Numbered from the stretch's first letter, positions 22,298 to 30,529 are shown. The stretch: 64,000 nt of DNA from Anaerolineales bacterium (GCA_016789025.1 JAEURC010000028.1:1-64000); one strand, 5' to 3'. The notes: a model not told the origin generated them from the letters alone. Program-made: numbers and translations.

Positions 22298-25012
22298 ATG
22301 ACCAAACACGAACTACCCAAAGCCTACGACTTCAAAGCCACCGAGTCGCGCATCTACGCGATGTGGGAGGCGGGCGGATTCTTCCAGCCGCGCAACGATC
22401 CCAACAAGCCGGGCTTCGACCCGAACGTCGAGCCGTTCGTCATTTCCATCCCGCCTCCAAATGTGACGGGCGAACTGCATCTCGGTCACGCTATGTTCGT
22501 CAGCGTCGAAGACCTGATGATCCGTTATCACCGCATGAAGGGCTATTCCACGCTGTGGGTGCCCGGCACCGATCACGCGGGCATCGCCACGCAACTTATG
22601 GTCGAGCGCGATCTCCTGCAAAAAGAAGAAGTGACGCGCGAAGAACTCGGGCGCGAGGAATTCCTCAAACGCACATGGGAGTGGAAGCGCAAATACGGGA
22701 GCATCATCACCACGCAGATTCGCCGCCTCGGCGCCTCGTGCGATTGGAGCCGCGAACGCTTCACTATGGACGATGGGCTGAGTCGCGCCGTAAGGGAGGC
22801 GTTCGTCCGCCTCTACGAAAAGGGATTGATCTATCGCGGGGCGCGTCTCATCAACTGGTCGCCGGGACTTAAAACAGCGGTCTCCGACATCGAAGTGGAA
22901 TACAGCGAAGAAGAAGCGACGCTGTATTATTTTAGATACATGCTGTCCAGCAGTTCAACTGCTGGACAATCGGGAGAATATATCCCCGTCGCCACCATCC
23001 GCCCCGAAACGATTCTCGGCGATACGGCTGTGGCGGTGCATCCAGATGACGAACGCTTCAAAAAATTCATCGGCAAGACGGTTATCGTACCAATCCTGAA
23101 CCGCGAGATTCCCGTGATCGCCGACGAATACGTGAGCATGGAATTCGGCACGGGCGCGTTGAAGATCACGCCGGGTCACGACCCGAACGACTACAACATC
23201 GCGCAGAAACACAACCTGCCTATCATCTCCGTGCTTGACGCGGAGGCGAAGGTTAATAAAAACGGAGGCAAGTACAAAGGTCAGGACCGATACGAAGCGC
23301 GGAAGAATCTGTGGGCTGACATGAAAACCGCGGGTCTCGTCATCAAAGAAGAACCGTACCGCACGACCATCCCAAGATCACAGCGCGGCGGAGAGATCGT
23401 CGAGCCGATGATCTCGGAACAATGGTTTGTGAAGATCGAGTCGCTTGCCGCCGCCGGGTTGGACGCCGTGCGCGATGGGCGCATCAAAATCGTGCCAGAA
23501 CGATTCGAAAAGGTGTATTTCAACTGGCTTGAAAATATCAAAGACTGGTGCATCAGCCGCCAACTGTGGTGGGGACATCGCATCCCTGTGTGGTATTGCG
23601 CGGACGGGCACATGACCGTGACGCGCGAAGACCCGACACAATGCGCAACCTGCGGCTCGAAAGAACTTCGCCAGGATGAGGATGTGTTGGATACGTGGTT
23701 TTCCTCCGGCTTGTGGCCCTTCTCCACCTTGGGCTGGCCCCAAGAAACGCCCGACCTGAAATATTTTTATCCCACCTCGTTCATGGAAACGGGCTACGAC
23801 ATCATCTTCTTCTGGGTAGCGCGGATGATCATGATGGGGCTTGAGTTCACCGGCGAAGCGCCGTTCCACACGGTGTATCTGCACGGCTTGGTGCGCGATG
23901 AGCAGGGACGCAAAATGTCGAAGACGTATGGCAACGTGATAGACCCGCTCACCGTAATGGACGAGTTCGGGACGGACGCGCTTCGCTTCACCCTTCTGGT
24001 TGGCTCCACGCCTGGGCACGACATGAACCTTTCGGTGAAACGCGTCGAAGCCAACCGCAACTTCACCAACAAACTTTGGAATGTGGGCAGGTTTGTGATC
24101 AACGCGATTGGCGGACTCGGAGATCAGAGACCCAGTCTCCAATCTCCAGTCTCCAATTCTCTTGCTGATCGCTGGATCGAGGCAAAGATGCAACAACTCA
24201 TCCGCGATGTGGAGCGCAACTTCCAAAACTTCCAATACGGGCAGGCTGGGCAACAAATTTACGATTTCATCTGGTCCGACTTTGCCGATTGGTATGTGGA
24301 AGTGGCAAAAGAACAGATGAAGAACGAAGCGACTCACACGCAGACCGTTGAAACTCTGGCGCGCGTGTTCGATATATGCTTGCGATTGTTGCATCCGTTC
24401 ACGCCGTTCGTCACCGAAGAAATCTGGGGACACTTGCGAAGCGCGTTGCGCGAATCTCCGATCTCCGCTCTCTGCAAAGATTGGCCCCCCGCTCTCATCG
24501 TGGCGAAGTTCCCCCAGCCGAATCAGCCCGAAGGATGGGAAGAAGCGAAGGTCGCCGACTTCGAGTTGATCCAAGAGATCGTGCGTTCCATCCGCAACTT
24601 GCGCGCGGAGGAGAATGTCGCGCCCTCCAAAAAGATTCCAGCGACGATCGTCGGCGGCGAGAAGATGGAGTTGCTGAAAGCGCAATCGTCCGTTATCGCG
24701 TCGCTCGCAGGCTTGGATGAGTCTCAAGTCTCCAATCTCCAGTCTCTTCAAGAGAAACCAAAAGATTCCATTTCGTTGGTGGTTGGCTCGGTAGAAATTT
24801 ATCTGCCGCTGGCGGGCATGGTGGACCTTGCCGAAGACAAGTCGCGCCTTGAAAAAGAGTTGAAAGAAGCCGAGTCGCACATCGAACGGCTGGAGAAATT
24901 GCTGTCCAGCGACTTCGCCAACAAAGCCCCCGCCGCGCTTGTGCAAAAAGAACGCGACAAACTTGCGGGCTATAAAGACACGGCTGAAAAGATTCGGGCG
25001 CAATTGAAATGA
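22298..25012 (+). CDS. valS: Valyl-tRNA synthetase
   Basis: This 904-residue class I enzyme charges tRNA-Val with valine. ATG 22298 follows GAAGGAG. PPPNVTGELHLGHAM holds the HIGH-type motif (HLGH), and GRKMSKTYGN is KMSKS. An editing (CP1) domain occupies about 170-390 (ATIRPETILGDTAVAVHP), a zinc site CAD...CATC about 440-460, an anticodon-binding domain about 620-770, and a C-terminal coiled coil about 840-904. Three low-complexity inserts match repeats found elsewhere: [10 protein letters not shown] (about 215-225, start of the editing domain), RPSLQSPVSNS (about 610-622) and SQVSNLQSL (about 808-818). A T-box leader precedes it and a GNAT gene overlaps its stop as ATGA. Confidence 0.97.
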   Translation: MTKHELPKAYDFKATESRIYAMWEAGGFFQPRNDPNKPGFDPNVEPFVISIPPPNVTGELHLGHAMFVSVEDLMIRYHRMKGYSTLWVPGTDHAGIATQLMVERDLLQKEEVTREELGREEFLKRTWEWKRKYGSIITTQIRRLGASCDWSRERFTMDDGLSRAVREAFVRLYEKGLIYRGARLINWSPGLKTAVSDIEVEYSEEEATLYYFRYMLSSSSTAGQSGEYIPVATIRPETILGDTAVAVHPDDERFKKFIGKTVIVPILNREIPVIADEYVSMEFGTGALKITPGHDPNDYNIAQKHNLPIISVLDAEAKVNKNGGKYKGQDRYEARKNLWADMKTAGLVIKEEPYRTTIPRSQRGGEIVEPMISEQWFVKIESLAAAGLDAVRDGRIKIVPERFEKVYFNWLENIKDWCISRQLWWGHRIPVWYCADGHMTVTREDPTQCATCGSKELRQDEDVLDTWFSSGLWPFSTLGWPQETPDLKYFYPTSFMETGYDIIFFWVARMIMMGLEFTGEAPFHTVYLHGLVRDEQGRKMSKTYGNVIDPLTVMDEFGTDALRFTLLVGSTPGHDMNLSVKRVEANRNFTNKLWNVGRFVINAIGGLGDQRPSLQSPVSNSLADRWIEAKMQQLIRDVERNFQNFQYGQAGQQIYDFIWSDFADWYVEVAKEQMKNEATHTQTVETLARVFDICLRLLHPFTPFVTEEIWGHLRSALRESPISALCKDWPPALIVAKFPQPNQPEGWEEAKVADFELIQEIVRSIRNLRAEENVAPSKKIPATIVGGEKMELLKAQSSVIASLAGLDESQVSNLQSLQEKPKDSISLVVGSVEIYLPLAGMVDLAEDKSRLEKELKEAESHIERLEKLLSSDFANKAPAALVQKERDKLAGYKDTAEKIRAQLK
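22944..22968. repeat. Palindromic insert within valS
   Basis: Two 12-base arms (TGTCCAGCAGTT and its complement) are separated by one base. The core CCAGCAGTTCAACTGCTGG is the same as in guaA (42763-42781) and nearly the same as the intergenic hairpin at 56593-56623. It is read in the frame SSSSTAGQ. Confidence 0.85.
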
Positions 25013-25425
25013 CCACGTCAGAGATCATCTACACGTTCGACCTCACACACCTCGATTGGGCAGAGTTGAAAGCCGTGTTGCTCGCCGACGACTTCGACAA
25101 CGGGCGCACGCTGGAGCAATATAAAACTTCCTTCGAGAATAGTTTCGCCGCCTGCATTGCCTACGATGGCGAAAAGATCATCGGCAACGCGCGCGTCCTC
25201 TCGGACGGCGTGTGCAACGCTTACATCGTGGACGTTTGGACGCACAGCGCGTATCGCCGTCGCGGCATCGCGTCACAGATGATGAAACTCTGTCTCGAAA
25301 AATTGCGCGGTCAACACGTATACCTCTTCACCGATGATCGCGCAGATTTTTATCGCACCCTCGGCTTCAACGAACAGGAAACCGGTATGGGCATGGTCGT
25401 CGGCAAATGGCTGGTGAACGAGTGA
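25009..25425 (+). CDS. GNAT family N-acetyltransferase
   Basis: This 138-residue protein has the GNAT acetyl-CoA motif VWTHSAYRRRGIASQMM (about 75-92; R/Q-x-x-G-x-G/A pattern as RRRGIA) and a later DDRADFYRTLGF, where Tyr is the usual general acid. The start overlaps the valS stop (ATGA), so it is co-translated with valS under T-box control. The substrate is unknown. An analogous overlap of a GNAT gene with valS might be functional or accidental. Confidence 0.85.
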   Translation: MTTSEIIYTFDLTHLDWAELKAVLLADDFDNGRTLEQYKTSFENSFAACIAYDGEKIIGNARVLSDGVCNAYIVDVWTHSAYRRRGIASQMMKLCLEKLRGQHVYLFTDDRADFYRTLGFNEQETGMGMVVGKWLVNE

Positions 25426-25452
25426 TGTTATAATCGCGCCAACTGAATAACA

Positions 25453-25685
25453 ACCTTCGGGGCAGGGTGCAATTCCCGATCGGCGGTACAGCCCGCGAGC
25501 AGGTACGACCGACTTAAGTCGGTCATACGGCACGATACTGGTGACACCTGCACTGCACCAAACGCAGTGCTGTGCAAGTGAATTCCAGAGCCGACAGTAA
25601 CAGTCTGGATAGAAGAAGGATATCGACTCACCGCGAGTCTGATTCGACTTATCCCCGAAAACGCACTTTGTTTTCGGGATTTTTA
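25453..25685 (+). promoter_or_regulatory. FMN riboswitch (RFN element) with terminator
   Basis: The conserved RFN words are present: CTTCGGGGCAGGGTG, ATTCCCGATCGGCGGT, AGCCCGCGAGC, then ATTCCAGAGCCGACAG and GTCTGGATAGAAGAAGGA (about 25455-25621). The variable arm GACCGACTTAAGTCGGTC is a perfect hairpin. A terminator follows (CCCGAAAAC/GTTTTCGGG plus TTTTT, 25654-25685). TATAAT lies at 25429-25434. FMN binding should stop transcription of the ABC transporter downstream. No riboflavin biosynthesis gene lies between. Confidence 0.95.
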
Positions 25686-25758
25686 ATCGCTTCGGACTCA
25701 GGGACGTCTGATTCTGCGCCCCGACCTTTCGTGGCGCTTTTTAATTCCTCGCCCTCCC

Positions 25759-25850
25759 GTCATTGCGAGGAGGGCTTCGCCCGACGAAGCAATCCCCGTC
25801 AATAGGTTGGAGATTGCTTCGGGCGAAAAATCATCGCTCTCGCAATGACG
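25759..25850. repeat. CGTCATTGCGAG palindromic repeat, copy 1
   Basis: The ends CGTCATTGCGAG and CTCGCAATGACG, with inner GAAGCAATC / GATTGCTTC, form a long cruciform element. The same design is found at 37090-37187. It lies between the FMN riboswitch terminator and the permease gene. Confidence 0.85.
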
Positions 25851-25861
25851 AGATCATCTTT

Positions 25862-26608
25862 ATGACCAAACGATTCATCCCCATCCTCCTCTCCCTCCTC
25901 GCCTTCCTCCTCGGCTGGGACCTGCTCACGCGCTTCAGCGGAATCCCCAACTTCATTCTCCCCTCCCCCCTCAGCGTGTGGACTCGTTTCCTCAAAGCCA
26001 TGAGCGATGGAAGTCTGCCGCGTCATACCGCCATCACTTTGACCGAGATCGTGCTGGGACTCATCGTCGGAGTGTTATTCGCCACAGTTGTTGGATACAT
26101 GCTCGCCAAATCACGCTCATTGGAAAAAGTGTTGTCGCCGTATCTCGTGGCGAGTCAGGCGATTCCCGTCATTGCGATTGCTCCGCTACTCGTGATCTGG
26201 CTCGGAGATGGGATTCTCTCGAAAGTGGTCATCTGCGCGTTGATCGTGTTCTTCCCCGTGCTGGTGAACACGATTGTGGGAGTCCGCGCCGTGCCGACCG
26301 CGTTATACGATTTGATGAATTCCCTCCACGCTTCGCGCGCGCAGATTCTGTGGAAGGTGGAAGCGCCCGCGTCCCTGCCTGTGTTTCTCGGCGGCTTGCG
26401 CATCGGCGCGACGCTTTCGGTTATCGGCGCGATCGTCGGCGAACTCGTGGACGCGGAGAGCGGTCTCGGCTTCTTGTTGCAACTTGGCGATTTTCAATAC
26501 GACACGCCGATGGTCTTTGTCGCAGTCTTCACATTGATCGCGCTGGCGTTGATGTTGTATGGAATTGTACGAATGTTGGAGAATAAATTTTTGAAGTGGC
26601 AAAGTTAA
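25862..26608 (+). CDS. ABC transporter permease, riboflavin-type (RibX-like)
   Basis: This 248-residue inner-membrane protein has about six hydrophobic segments and the BPD permease EAA-like loop LYDLMNSLHASRAQILWKVE (about 140-160). It belongs to the SsuC/ThiX/NMT1-partner type. The first in-frame ATG after the repeat is chosen; its ribosome site is weak. Placement directly behind an FMN riboswitch, with a THI5/NMT1-like binding protein and an ATPase gene after it, indicates a riboflavin or flavin-precursor importer like RibXY. The substrate is inferred from the riboswitch, not from the protein. Confidence 0.85.
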   Translation: MTKRFIPILLSLLAFLLGWDLLTRFSGIPNFILPSPLSVWTRFLKAMSDGSLPRHTAITLTEIVLGLIVGVLFATVVGYMLAKSRSLEKVLSPYLVASQAIPVIAIAPLLVIWLGDGILSKVVICALIVFFPVLVNTIVGVRAVPTALYDLMNSLHASRAQILWKVEAPASLPVFLGGLRIGATLSVIGAIVGELVDAESGLGFLLQLGDFQYDTPMVFVAVFTLIALALMLYGIVRMLENKFLKWQS

Positions 26609-26612
26609 TACA

Positions 26613-26645
26613 AGACCTCACAGGTCTTCAAGGCCTGTGAGGTCT
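26613..26645. repeat. Intergenic hairpin AGACCTCACAGG
   Basis: A 12-bp stem AGACCTCACAGG/CCTGTGAGGTCT encloses nine bases, between permease and binding-protein genes. It could tune the relative amounts of the two mRNAs, or be one more extragenic palindrome. Confidence 0.65.
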
Positions 26646-26665
26646 ACTCAAGAAAAGGAGATACC

Positions 26666-27640
26666 ATGCTTCGCAAATTAGTTTTACTCATGCTGGGGCT
26701 GTCGCTCATGCTGACGGCGTGCGGCAACTCGAAGTCCGCGAATGAAGCGTTGACCCACATCCGTTTGCCGATGGGATACATCCCCAACATCCAATACGCG
26801 CCGTTTTATGTGGCGGTTGAAAAGGGATATTTCAAAGACGCGGGCATCGAGATCGAATTCGATTACAAGTTTGAGACCGATGGCGTTGCGTTGGTCGGCG
26901 CGGGCGAGTTGCCTTTTGCTGTTGTTTCGGGCGAGCAAGTTTTGCTTGCGCGCGCGCAGGGATTGCCCGTGACGTATGTTGCCGCGTGGTATCAGCAATA
27001 TCCCGTGTCGGTGATCGCGAAGAGCGAACTCGGCGTGATCGTGCCGCAGGATCTGAAGGGAAAGAAAATTGGCTTGCCTGGTTTGTTCGGCGCGAATTAC
27101 ATTGGCTTGCGCGCGTTGCTCAACGCGGGCGAACTCACCGAAGCGGATGTGACTCTTGATGCGATCGGATTCAATCAAGTCGAATTGATGGCGGCGGGTC
27201 AACAAGATATTATCGTTGGGTATGCCGCGAATGAGCCGTTGCAATTGCGCGCGCAGGGAATCGCAGTGACCGAGTTGCGCGTGGCGGATTATGCCCAACT
27301 CGCGGCGAACGGTTTGCTCGCGAGCGAAAAAGTGATCGCGGAGGATCCCGAACTTGTGCGCGCGTTTGTCGGAGCGTTCTTGAAAGGACTTCGATTCACG
27401 ATGGATAATCCCGATGAAGCATTCGAGATCAGCAAGGCGTATATCCCGAATTTTTCCGAGCTCGATGCCAATGTGCAACAACAAGTGCTTGAGGTTTCCA
27501 TCGAGCAGTGGAAGGCAGAACGACTCGGTTACTCTGATCCGCAAGCGTGGGAGAACATGCAAAATGTTTTGCTCGACATGGGCTTGATCGCCGAACCGCT
27601 CGATCTGAGCAATGCGTTCACGAATGAGTTTGTGCCATAA
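26666..27640 (+). CDS. NMT1/THI5-like substrate-binding lipoprotein (RibY-like)
   Basis: This 324-residue protein has a lipoprotein signal with lipobox LTAC (Cys about residue 19), then an NMT1/THI5-like periplasmic-binding fold: LPMGYIPNIQYAPFYVAVEKGYFKDAGI, GQQDIIVGY, and a DLKGKKIGLPG hinge. AAAAGGAGA precedes the ATG. It would capture the substrate outside the membrane for the permease at 25862. Given the FMN riboswitch, riboflavin is the most likely ligand; pyrimidine or thiamine precursors are used by related proteins. It lacks the CCCFC motif of thiamine synthases. Confidence 0.87.
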   Translation: MLRKLVLLMLGLSLMLTACGNSKSANEALTHIRLPMGYIPNIQYAPFYVAVEKGYFKDAGIEIEFDYKFETDGVALVGAGELPFAVVSGEQVLLARAQGLPVTYVAAWYQQYPVSVIAKSELGVIVPQDLKGKKIGLPGLFGANYIGLRALLNAGELTEADVTLDAIGFNQVELMAAGQQDIIVGYAANEPLQLRAQGIAVTELRVADYAQLAANGLLASEKVIAEDPELVRAFVGAFLKGLRFTMDNPDEAFEISKAYIPNFSELDANVQQQVLEVSIEQWKAERLGYSDPQAWENMQNVLLDMGLIAEPLDLSNAFTNEFVP

Positions 27641-27648
27641 TTTTTTAA

Positions 27649-27715
27649 CACGAAGGTCACGAAGAACACAAAGGGTTTAAGTCCTTAATAAAGATTCCTT
27701 CGTGACCTTTGTGTC
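27649..27715. repeat. CACGAAGGTCACGAAG inverted repeat
   Basis: The arms CACGAAGGTCACGAAG and CTTCGTGACCTTTGTG flank a 30-base centre. It resembles the element at 54777-54845 (CACAAAGGACACAAAGG ... CCTTTGTGTACTTCGTGG). It lies between the binding-protein and ATPase genes. Confidence 0.7.
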
Positions 27716-27749
27716 ACTTCGATAAAAGTGCAAGCTTTTGTGGTAGAAA

Positions 27750-28496
27750 ATGCCTCATACGTCCATCTTCACTATTCGCAACCTCTCTGCCGTATTTCAA
27801 AACGACAACGGCGGATTATGCGCGCTTGAAAATATTTCGTTCGATGTGAAGCCGCGCGAATTTGTGTGTGTGCTGGGTCCGTCGGGTTCGGGCAAGACCA
27901 CGCTGTTGAGAATCCTCGCAGGTTTGATTCCTCCCACATCGGGCTCGTTCACGTTTGGGCGCGGCGAAGAGCCGAGCATCGGCATGGTCTTTCAACAGGC
28001 AACCCTCATGCCGTGGCGCACAGTGACCGAGAATATCAAACTTCCGCTCGAAGTAAAAAAAATAGATGAAGCCGTCGCGCGAAAAAAAACGAAAGAGATG
28101 ATCGAACTCGTTGGACTAACGGGATTCGAAGACTCGCTCCCGCGCGATCTCTCAGGTGGGATGGCACAGCGCGTGGCAATCGCGCGCGCTCTCATCCATG
28201 ACCCCGACCTGCTTCTGCTCGATGAGCCTTTCGCGTCCCTCGATGCCATGACCCGCGAACGCATGTGGACGGAGTTATCCAACATCTGGCAGGCGCGGCA
28301 GAAGACGGTCATCATGGTAACTCATTCGATCAACGAGTCATTGTTTCTGGCAGATAGAGTGTTAGTTTTGACTCAACGTCCTGGCAAAATAAAAATGGAC
28401 ATGGAAGTTGACCTTCCACGTCCTCGCAAGGATGAGATCCGCTACACGTCCCGGTTTGGGAAATTAGCGAAGAGGTTGAGAGGGGCGATTGAATGA
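27750..28496 (+). CDS. ABC transporter ATP-binding protein
   Basis: This 248-residue NitT/SsuB-type ATPase has Walker A GPSGSGKTT, Q-loop VFQQATLMPW, signature LSGGMAQR, Walker B LLLLDEPFASLD and switch His in VTHSINES. It powers the transporter encoded just upstream. Its 3' end (from 28416) is duplicated at 29013-29154. The ATG has only a weak ribosome site (TTGTGGTAGAAA). Confidence 0.92.
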   Translation: MPHTSIFTIRNLSAVFQNDNGGLCALENISFDVKPREFVCVLGPSGSGKTTLLRILAGLIPPTSGSFTFGRGEEPSIGMVFQQATLMPWRTVTENIKLPLEVKKIDEAVARKKTKEMIELVGLTGFEDSLPRDLSGGMAQRVAIARALIHDPDLLLLDEPFASLDAMTRERMWTELSNIWQARQKTVIMVTHSINESLFLADRVLVLTQRPGKIKMDMEVDLPRPRKDEIRYTSRFGKLAKRLRGAIE

Positions 28497-28557
28497 ATCA
28501 AACCGTCCCGCAGGTTTTTAGCAAGGAAACGATGTTTGCCCTAAAACCTGCGGGACG
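28416..28557 (+). repeat. Duplicated segment, copy 1 (ATPase 3' end plus hairpin)
   Basis: The last about 27 codons of the ATPase gene, the spacer GAATGAATCAAACCGTCC and the hairpin CGTCCCGCAGG...CCTGCGGGACG (28504-28557) recur at 29013-29154 with about 80 percent identity by eye. The best-conserved part is the 26 bases around the stop and hairpin arm. Confidence 0.85.
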
Positions 28558-28583
28558 TTCTGCATTAGGCGCTTGAATAGCTT

Positions 28584-28865
28584 TTACGCCAGTTCTACCT
28601 TGAGCTTTTTCCCCAGCGCAGATGCAGCGCGTTCCAAGGTTGAAAGTGTGACGGACGAATTAGCAGGGTCTAATAATCGTTCCAACGCGGCGCGGCTGGT
28701 CCTCATCTTGTCCGCCATCTCTGTCTTGCTGAGCTTGCGGGCTTTCATTTCTTCGCTAATTTGGTATGCAATGACGCGCTTGATTGCCACAGCCTGCGCT
28801 TGTTCAAGCAGTTTTTCCTCACGCAAAAAATTGTCGAGGTTACTTCCAATATTTTTTCTTTTCAT
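28584..28865 (-). CDS. XRE-family HTH antitoxin-like protein
   Basis: This 93-residue protein has an HTH at about residues 40-75 (ARKLSKTEMADKMRTSRAAL) and a C-terminal LERAASALGKKLKVEL, typical of HigA-type or HTH_37 antitoxins. AAAAGGAAT precedes the ATG. A toxin remnant lies immediately upstream, so the pair appears to be a decayed HigBA-like toxin-antitoxin system. As an orphan it may still act as a regulator. Confidence 0.82.
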   Translation of the reverse strand: MKRKNIGSNLDNFLREEKLLEQAQAVAIKRVIAYQISEEMKARKLSKTEMADKMRTSRAALERLLDPANSSVTLSTLERAASALGKKLKVELA

Positions 28866-28869
28866 GATC

Positions 28870-28974
28870 TTATTCCTTTTCTACATCTGCCAATCGGCGG
28901 CAGGCGATATTCAAATCATCCAGAGGCGTCTTCTGGGATTTTTTTACGACAGTAGTGTACCATAAATGATACAC
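28870..28974 (-). pseudogene. Truncated HigB/Gp49-like toxin remnant
   Basis: About 30 codons before the antitoxin read VVKKSQKTPLDDLNIACRRL then ADVEKE and stop. 'F.KKsqkTP..e...A..R...' is the C-terminal signature of Gp49-like HigB toxins. The catalytic N-terminal two thirds are absent; a stop codon lies just before GTG 28974 and the duplicated ATPase fragment begins nine bases further. The toxin was probably cut by the duplication. Confidence 0.6.
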
Positions 28975-28982
28975 TCATCAAG

Positions 28983-29093
28983 ATGATAAAACCAGACACG
29001 GCTCAGTATATGCCACGCCCACGCAAGGATGAAATTCGTTACACGTCTCAGTTTGGGAAATTGGCGAAGAAATTACGCGCGGCGATCGAATGA
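28983..29093 (+). pseudogene. 3' fragment of the ABC ATPase gene
   Basis: The 36-codon open frame ends in RPRKDEIRYTSQFGKLAKKL then RAAIE, matching the C-terminus of the ATPase at 27750-28496 (RPRKDEIRYTSRFGKLAKRL). The rest of the gene is missing. It is part of the duplicated segment. Confidence 0.8.
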
Positions 29094-29154
29094 ATCAAAC
29101 CGTCCCGCAGGTTTTTAGCAAGGTATCAACGCTTGTCCTTTAACCTGCGGGACG
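29013..29154 (+). repeat. Duplicated segment, copy 2
   Basis: This is the second copy of 28416-28557, including stop codon, spacer and CGTCCCGCAGG hairpin (29101-29154). The two copies enclose the HTH antitoxin and toxin remnant. Confidence 0.85.
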
Positions 29155-29194
29155 ATGTGTGCGTGCTATAATTTCGGCGACCAAGGAGAATCCT

Positions 29195-29455
29195 ATGAAG
29201 TGGAGCGAAATCCGCGAGCAATATCCGCAAAAATGGCTGGTGGTCGAGGCGATCAAAGCCCGCACAAAAGCCGATCATCGGATTCTAACGCAGTTGGCGG
29301 TGTTGGGTTCTTTCTCCAATTCCAAAGCGGCGTTACAGAAATATTCTCAGTTTCATCGGCTTTCGCCTGAGCGCGAGTTGTATGTGTTTCATACCAGCCG
29401 CGAAAAATTGACAGTGACAGAAAGGATGTGGCTCGGCATTCGAGGGGCAAGATGA
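29195..29455 (+). CDS. Small protein paired with retropepsin-like gene
   Basis: This 86-residue protein starts at ATG 29195 with AAGGAG eight bases upstream and a TATAAT at 29167. It begins MKWSEIREQYPQKWLVVEAI, a helix-strand pattern, has HRLSPERELYVFHTSREKLT near the end, and shows no membrane segment. Its stop overlaps the next ATG (ATGA), so both proteins are made together. I know no function; the coupling to an aspartic protease-like gene suggests a partner or substrate. Confidence 0.7.
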   Translation: MKWSEIREQYPQKWLVVEAIKARTKADHRILTQLAVLGSFSNSKAALQKYSQFHRLSPERELYVFHTSREKLTVTERMWLGIRGAR

Positions 29456-29832
29456 AAATACGAATCAAGAACGGCTTGCCATATGTTTCAGCAACCTTAA
29501 TACATCGCCGCCAGCGTATGACCCTGAAGAATGTCTTGCTCGACACGGGTTCCGCTGGCACGATTTTTTCAACAGACAAAGTAGCCGCCATCGGCTTGAC
29601 GTATGAACCAGACGATTTTGTCCACAGGATTCGCGGCGTGGGCGGTTCTGAATTTGTATTTACGAAACAGGTGGATACGTTACAAGTGGGAGGATTGAAA
29701 GTATCAGGTTTTGAACTTGAGGTTGGCGCAATGAATTATGGCTTCGACATGGACGGGATTATCGGGCTTGATTTCCTGCAGGCAGTCGGCGCGTTGATTG
29801 ATCTGAATCGAATGGAATTACGCGGCGGTTGA
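29452..29832 (+). CDS. Retropepsin-like aspartic protease domain protein
   Basis: This 126-residue protein has the retropepsin-type active motif LLDTGSAGTIFS (DTG at about residues 31-33), a flap-like segment RIRGVGGSEF and the hydrophobic-hydrophobic-G motif DGIIGLDFL. One DTG per chain implies a homodimer, as in retroviral proteases. No signal peptide is visible, so it should act in the cytoplasm. It overlaps the 29195 gene by four bases. Confidence 0.85.
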   Translation: MKIRIKNGLPYVSATLIHRRQRMTLKNVLLDTGSAGTIFSTDKVAAIGLTYEPDDFVHRIRGVGGSEFVFTKQVDTLQVGGLKVSGFELEVGAMNYGFDMDGIIGLDFLQAVGALIDLNRMELRGG

Positions 29833-29838
29833 AAAAAA

Positions 29839-30423
29839 TTACGGCGCGATCCACACAACAAACATCAGACTTGTCTGTTTATATTCTCCTCTCACTTCCC
29901 AACAACCTAATGACGGAAATTCCACGCCTGTGAGCATCGCTTCGCCGATGTCGTCTGCCATGGCGTTGGTTGCGCCGTAAAAGCGGAGGTCGGACGATTC
30001 GCCGTCCAGCCTGCGACCTGTGACGAGGAGCGCGGGTTCGGGTTCATTGGGCAGATCGTATAAACTGCTCCACCACATGATCTTTTGAATGTACCCATCG
30101 GAGTTAAGAGGCAGACCAGCCCAGACGCCGTCGTTGTGAAGCGAGGTCCACAAATGATCTGAGCCGAACCAGAAGAGTCCCTCCCATGGCGCGATGGGAG
30201 AATACGGTTCAGGCGCCTCGAAGTTTTGTTTTGATAGTGTCGTTACAGGACAATCTTTGGGAGGAGTCTCCGCGGCGATATCGGCTTCGACGGTTTGAGT
30301 CAACTCAACGGGCGCGGGGACGTCCGTTGGCATTCGGTAGTCTTCAGAAGAATTGATACTAGAGGCGCAACTGACTAAAAGGAAATTGAAGCTGATGAGG
30401 GCAACCATATATTGGTTCATCAT
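29839..30423 (-). CDS. Lipoprotein of unknown function
   Basis: This 194-residue protein has a lipobox LLVSC (Cys about 19), a Thr/Pro-rich spacer to about 60, and a beta-rich domain with aromatic motifs (PWEGLFWFGSDHLW, GYIQKIMWWSS, WEVRGEY). GAAAGGATC precedes the ATG. It is probably anchored at the outer face of the membrane. It converges with the retropepsin-like gene, with only six bases between the stops. Function not recognised. Confidence 0.65.
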   Translation of the reverse strand: MMNQYMVALISFNFLLVSCASSINSSEDYRMPTDVPAPVELTQTVEADIAAETPPKDCPVTTLSKQNFEAPEPYSPIAPWEGLFWFGSDHLWTSLHNDGVWAGLPLNSDGYIQKIMWWSSLYDLPNEPEPALLVTGRRLDGESSDLRFYGATNAMADDIGEAMLTGVEFPSLGCWEVRGEYKQTSLMFVVWIAP

Positions 30424-30472
30424 GATCCTTTCAACTCAAATACACTTTTCGAATAAAGTGAATTCCCAACAG

Positions 30473-30500
30473 AAACGGACGGGATCTCCGTCCGTTTTAT
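30473..30500. terminator. Hairpin terminator
   Basis: The 10-bp stem AAACGGACGG/CCGTCCGTTT has a five-base loop and lies 30 bases past the stop of the minus-strand SH3b lipoprotein gene, with T residues on that strand. Confidence 0.8.
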
Positions 30501-30529
30501 AGACAAAATTCAATTTTCATCGTAACGTT

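Noticed and set aside
23378..25003. 541-codon open frame on the minus strand
   Set aside because: It is fully antisense to valS, has Arg/His/Leu-rich shadow composition, no family motif and no ribosome site.
25572..25805. Small gene within the FMN riboswitch
   Set aside because: The frame overlaps conserved riboswitch helices and the terminator; coding is not supported.
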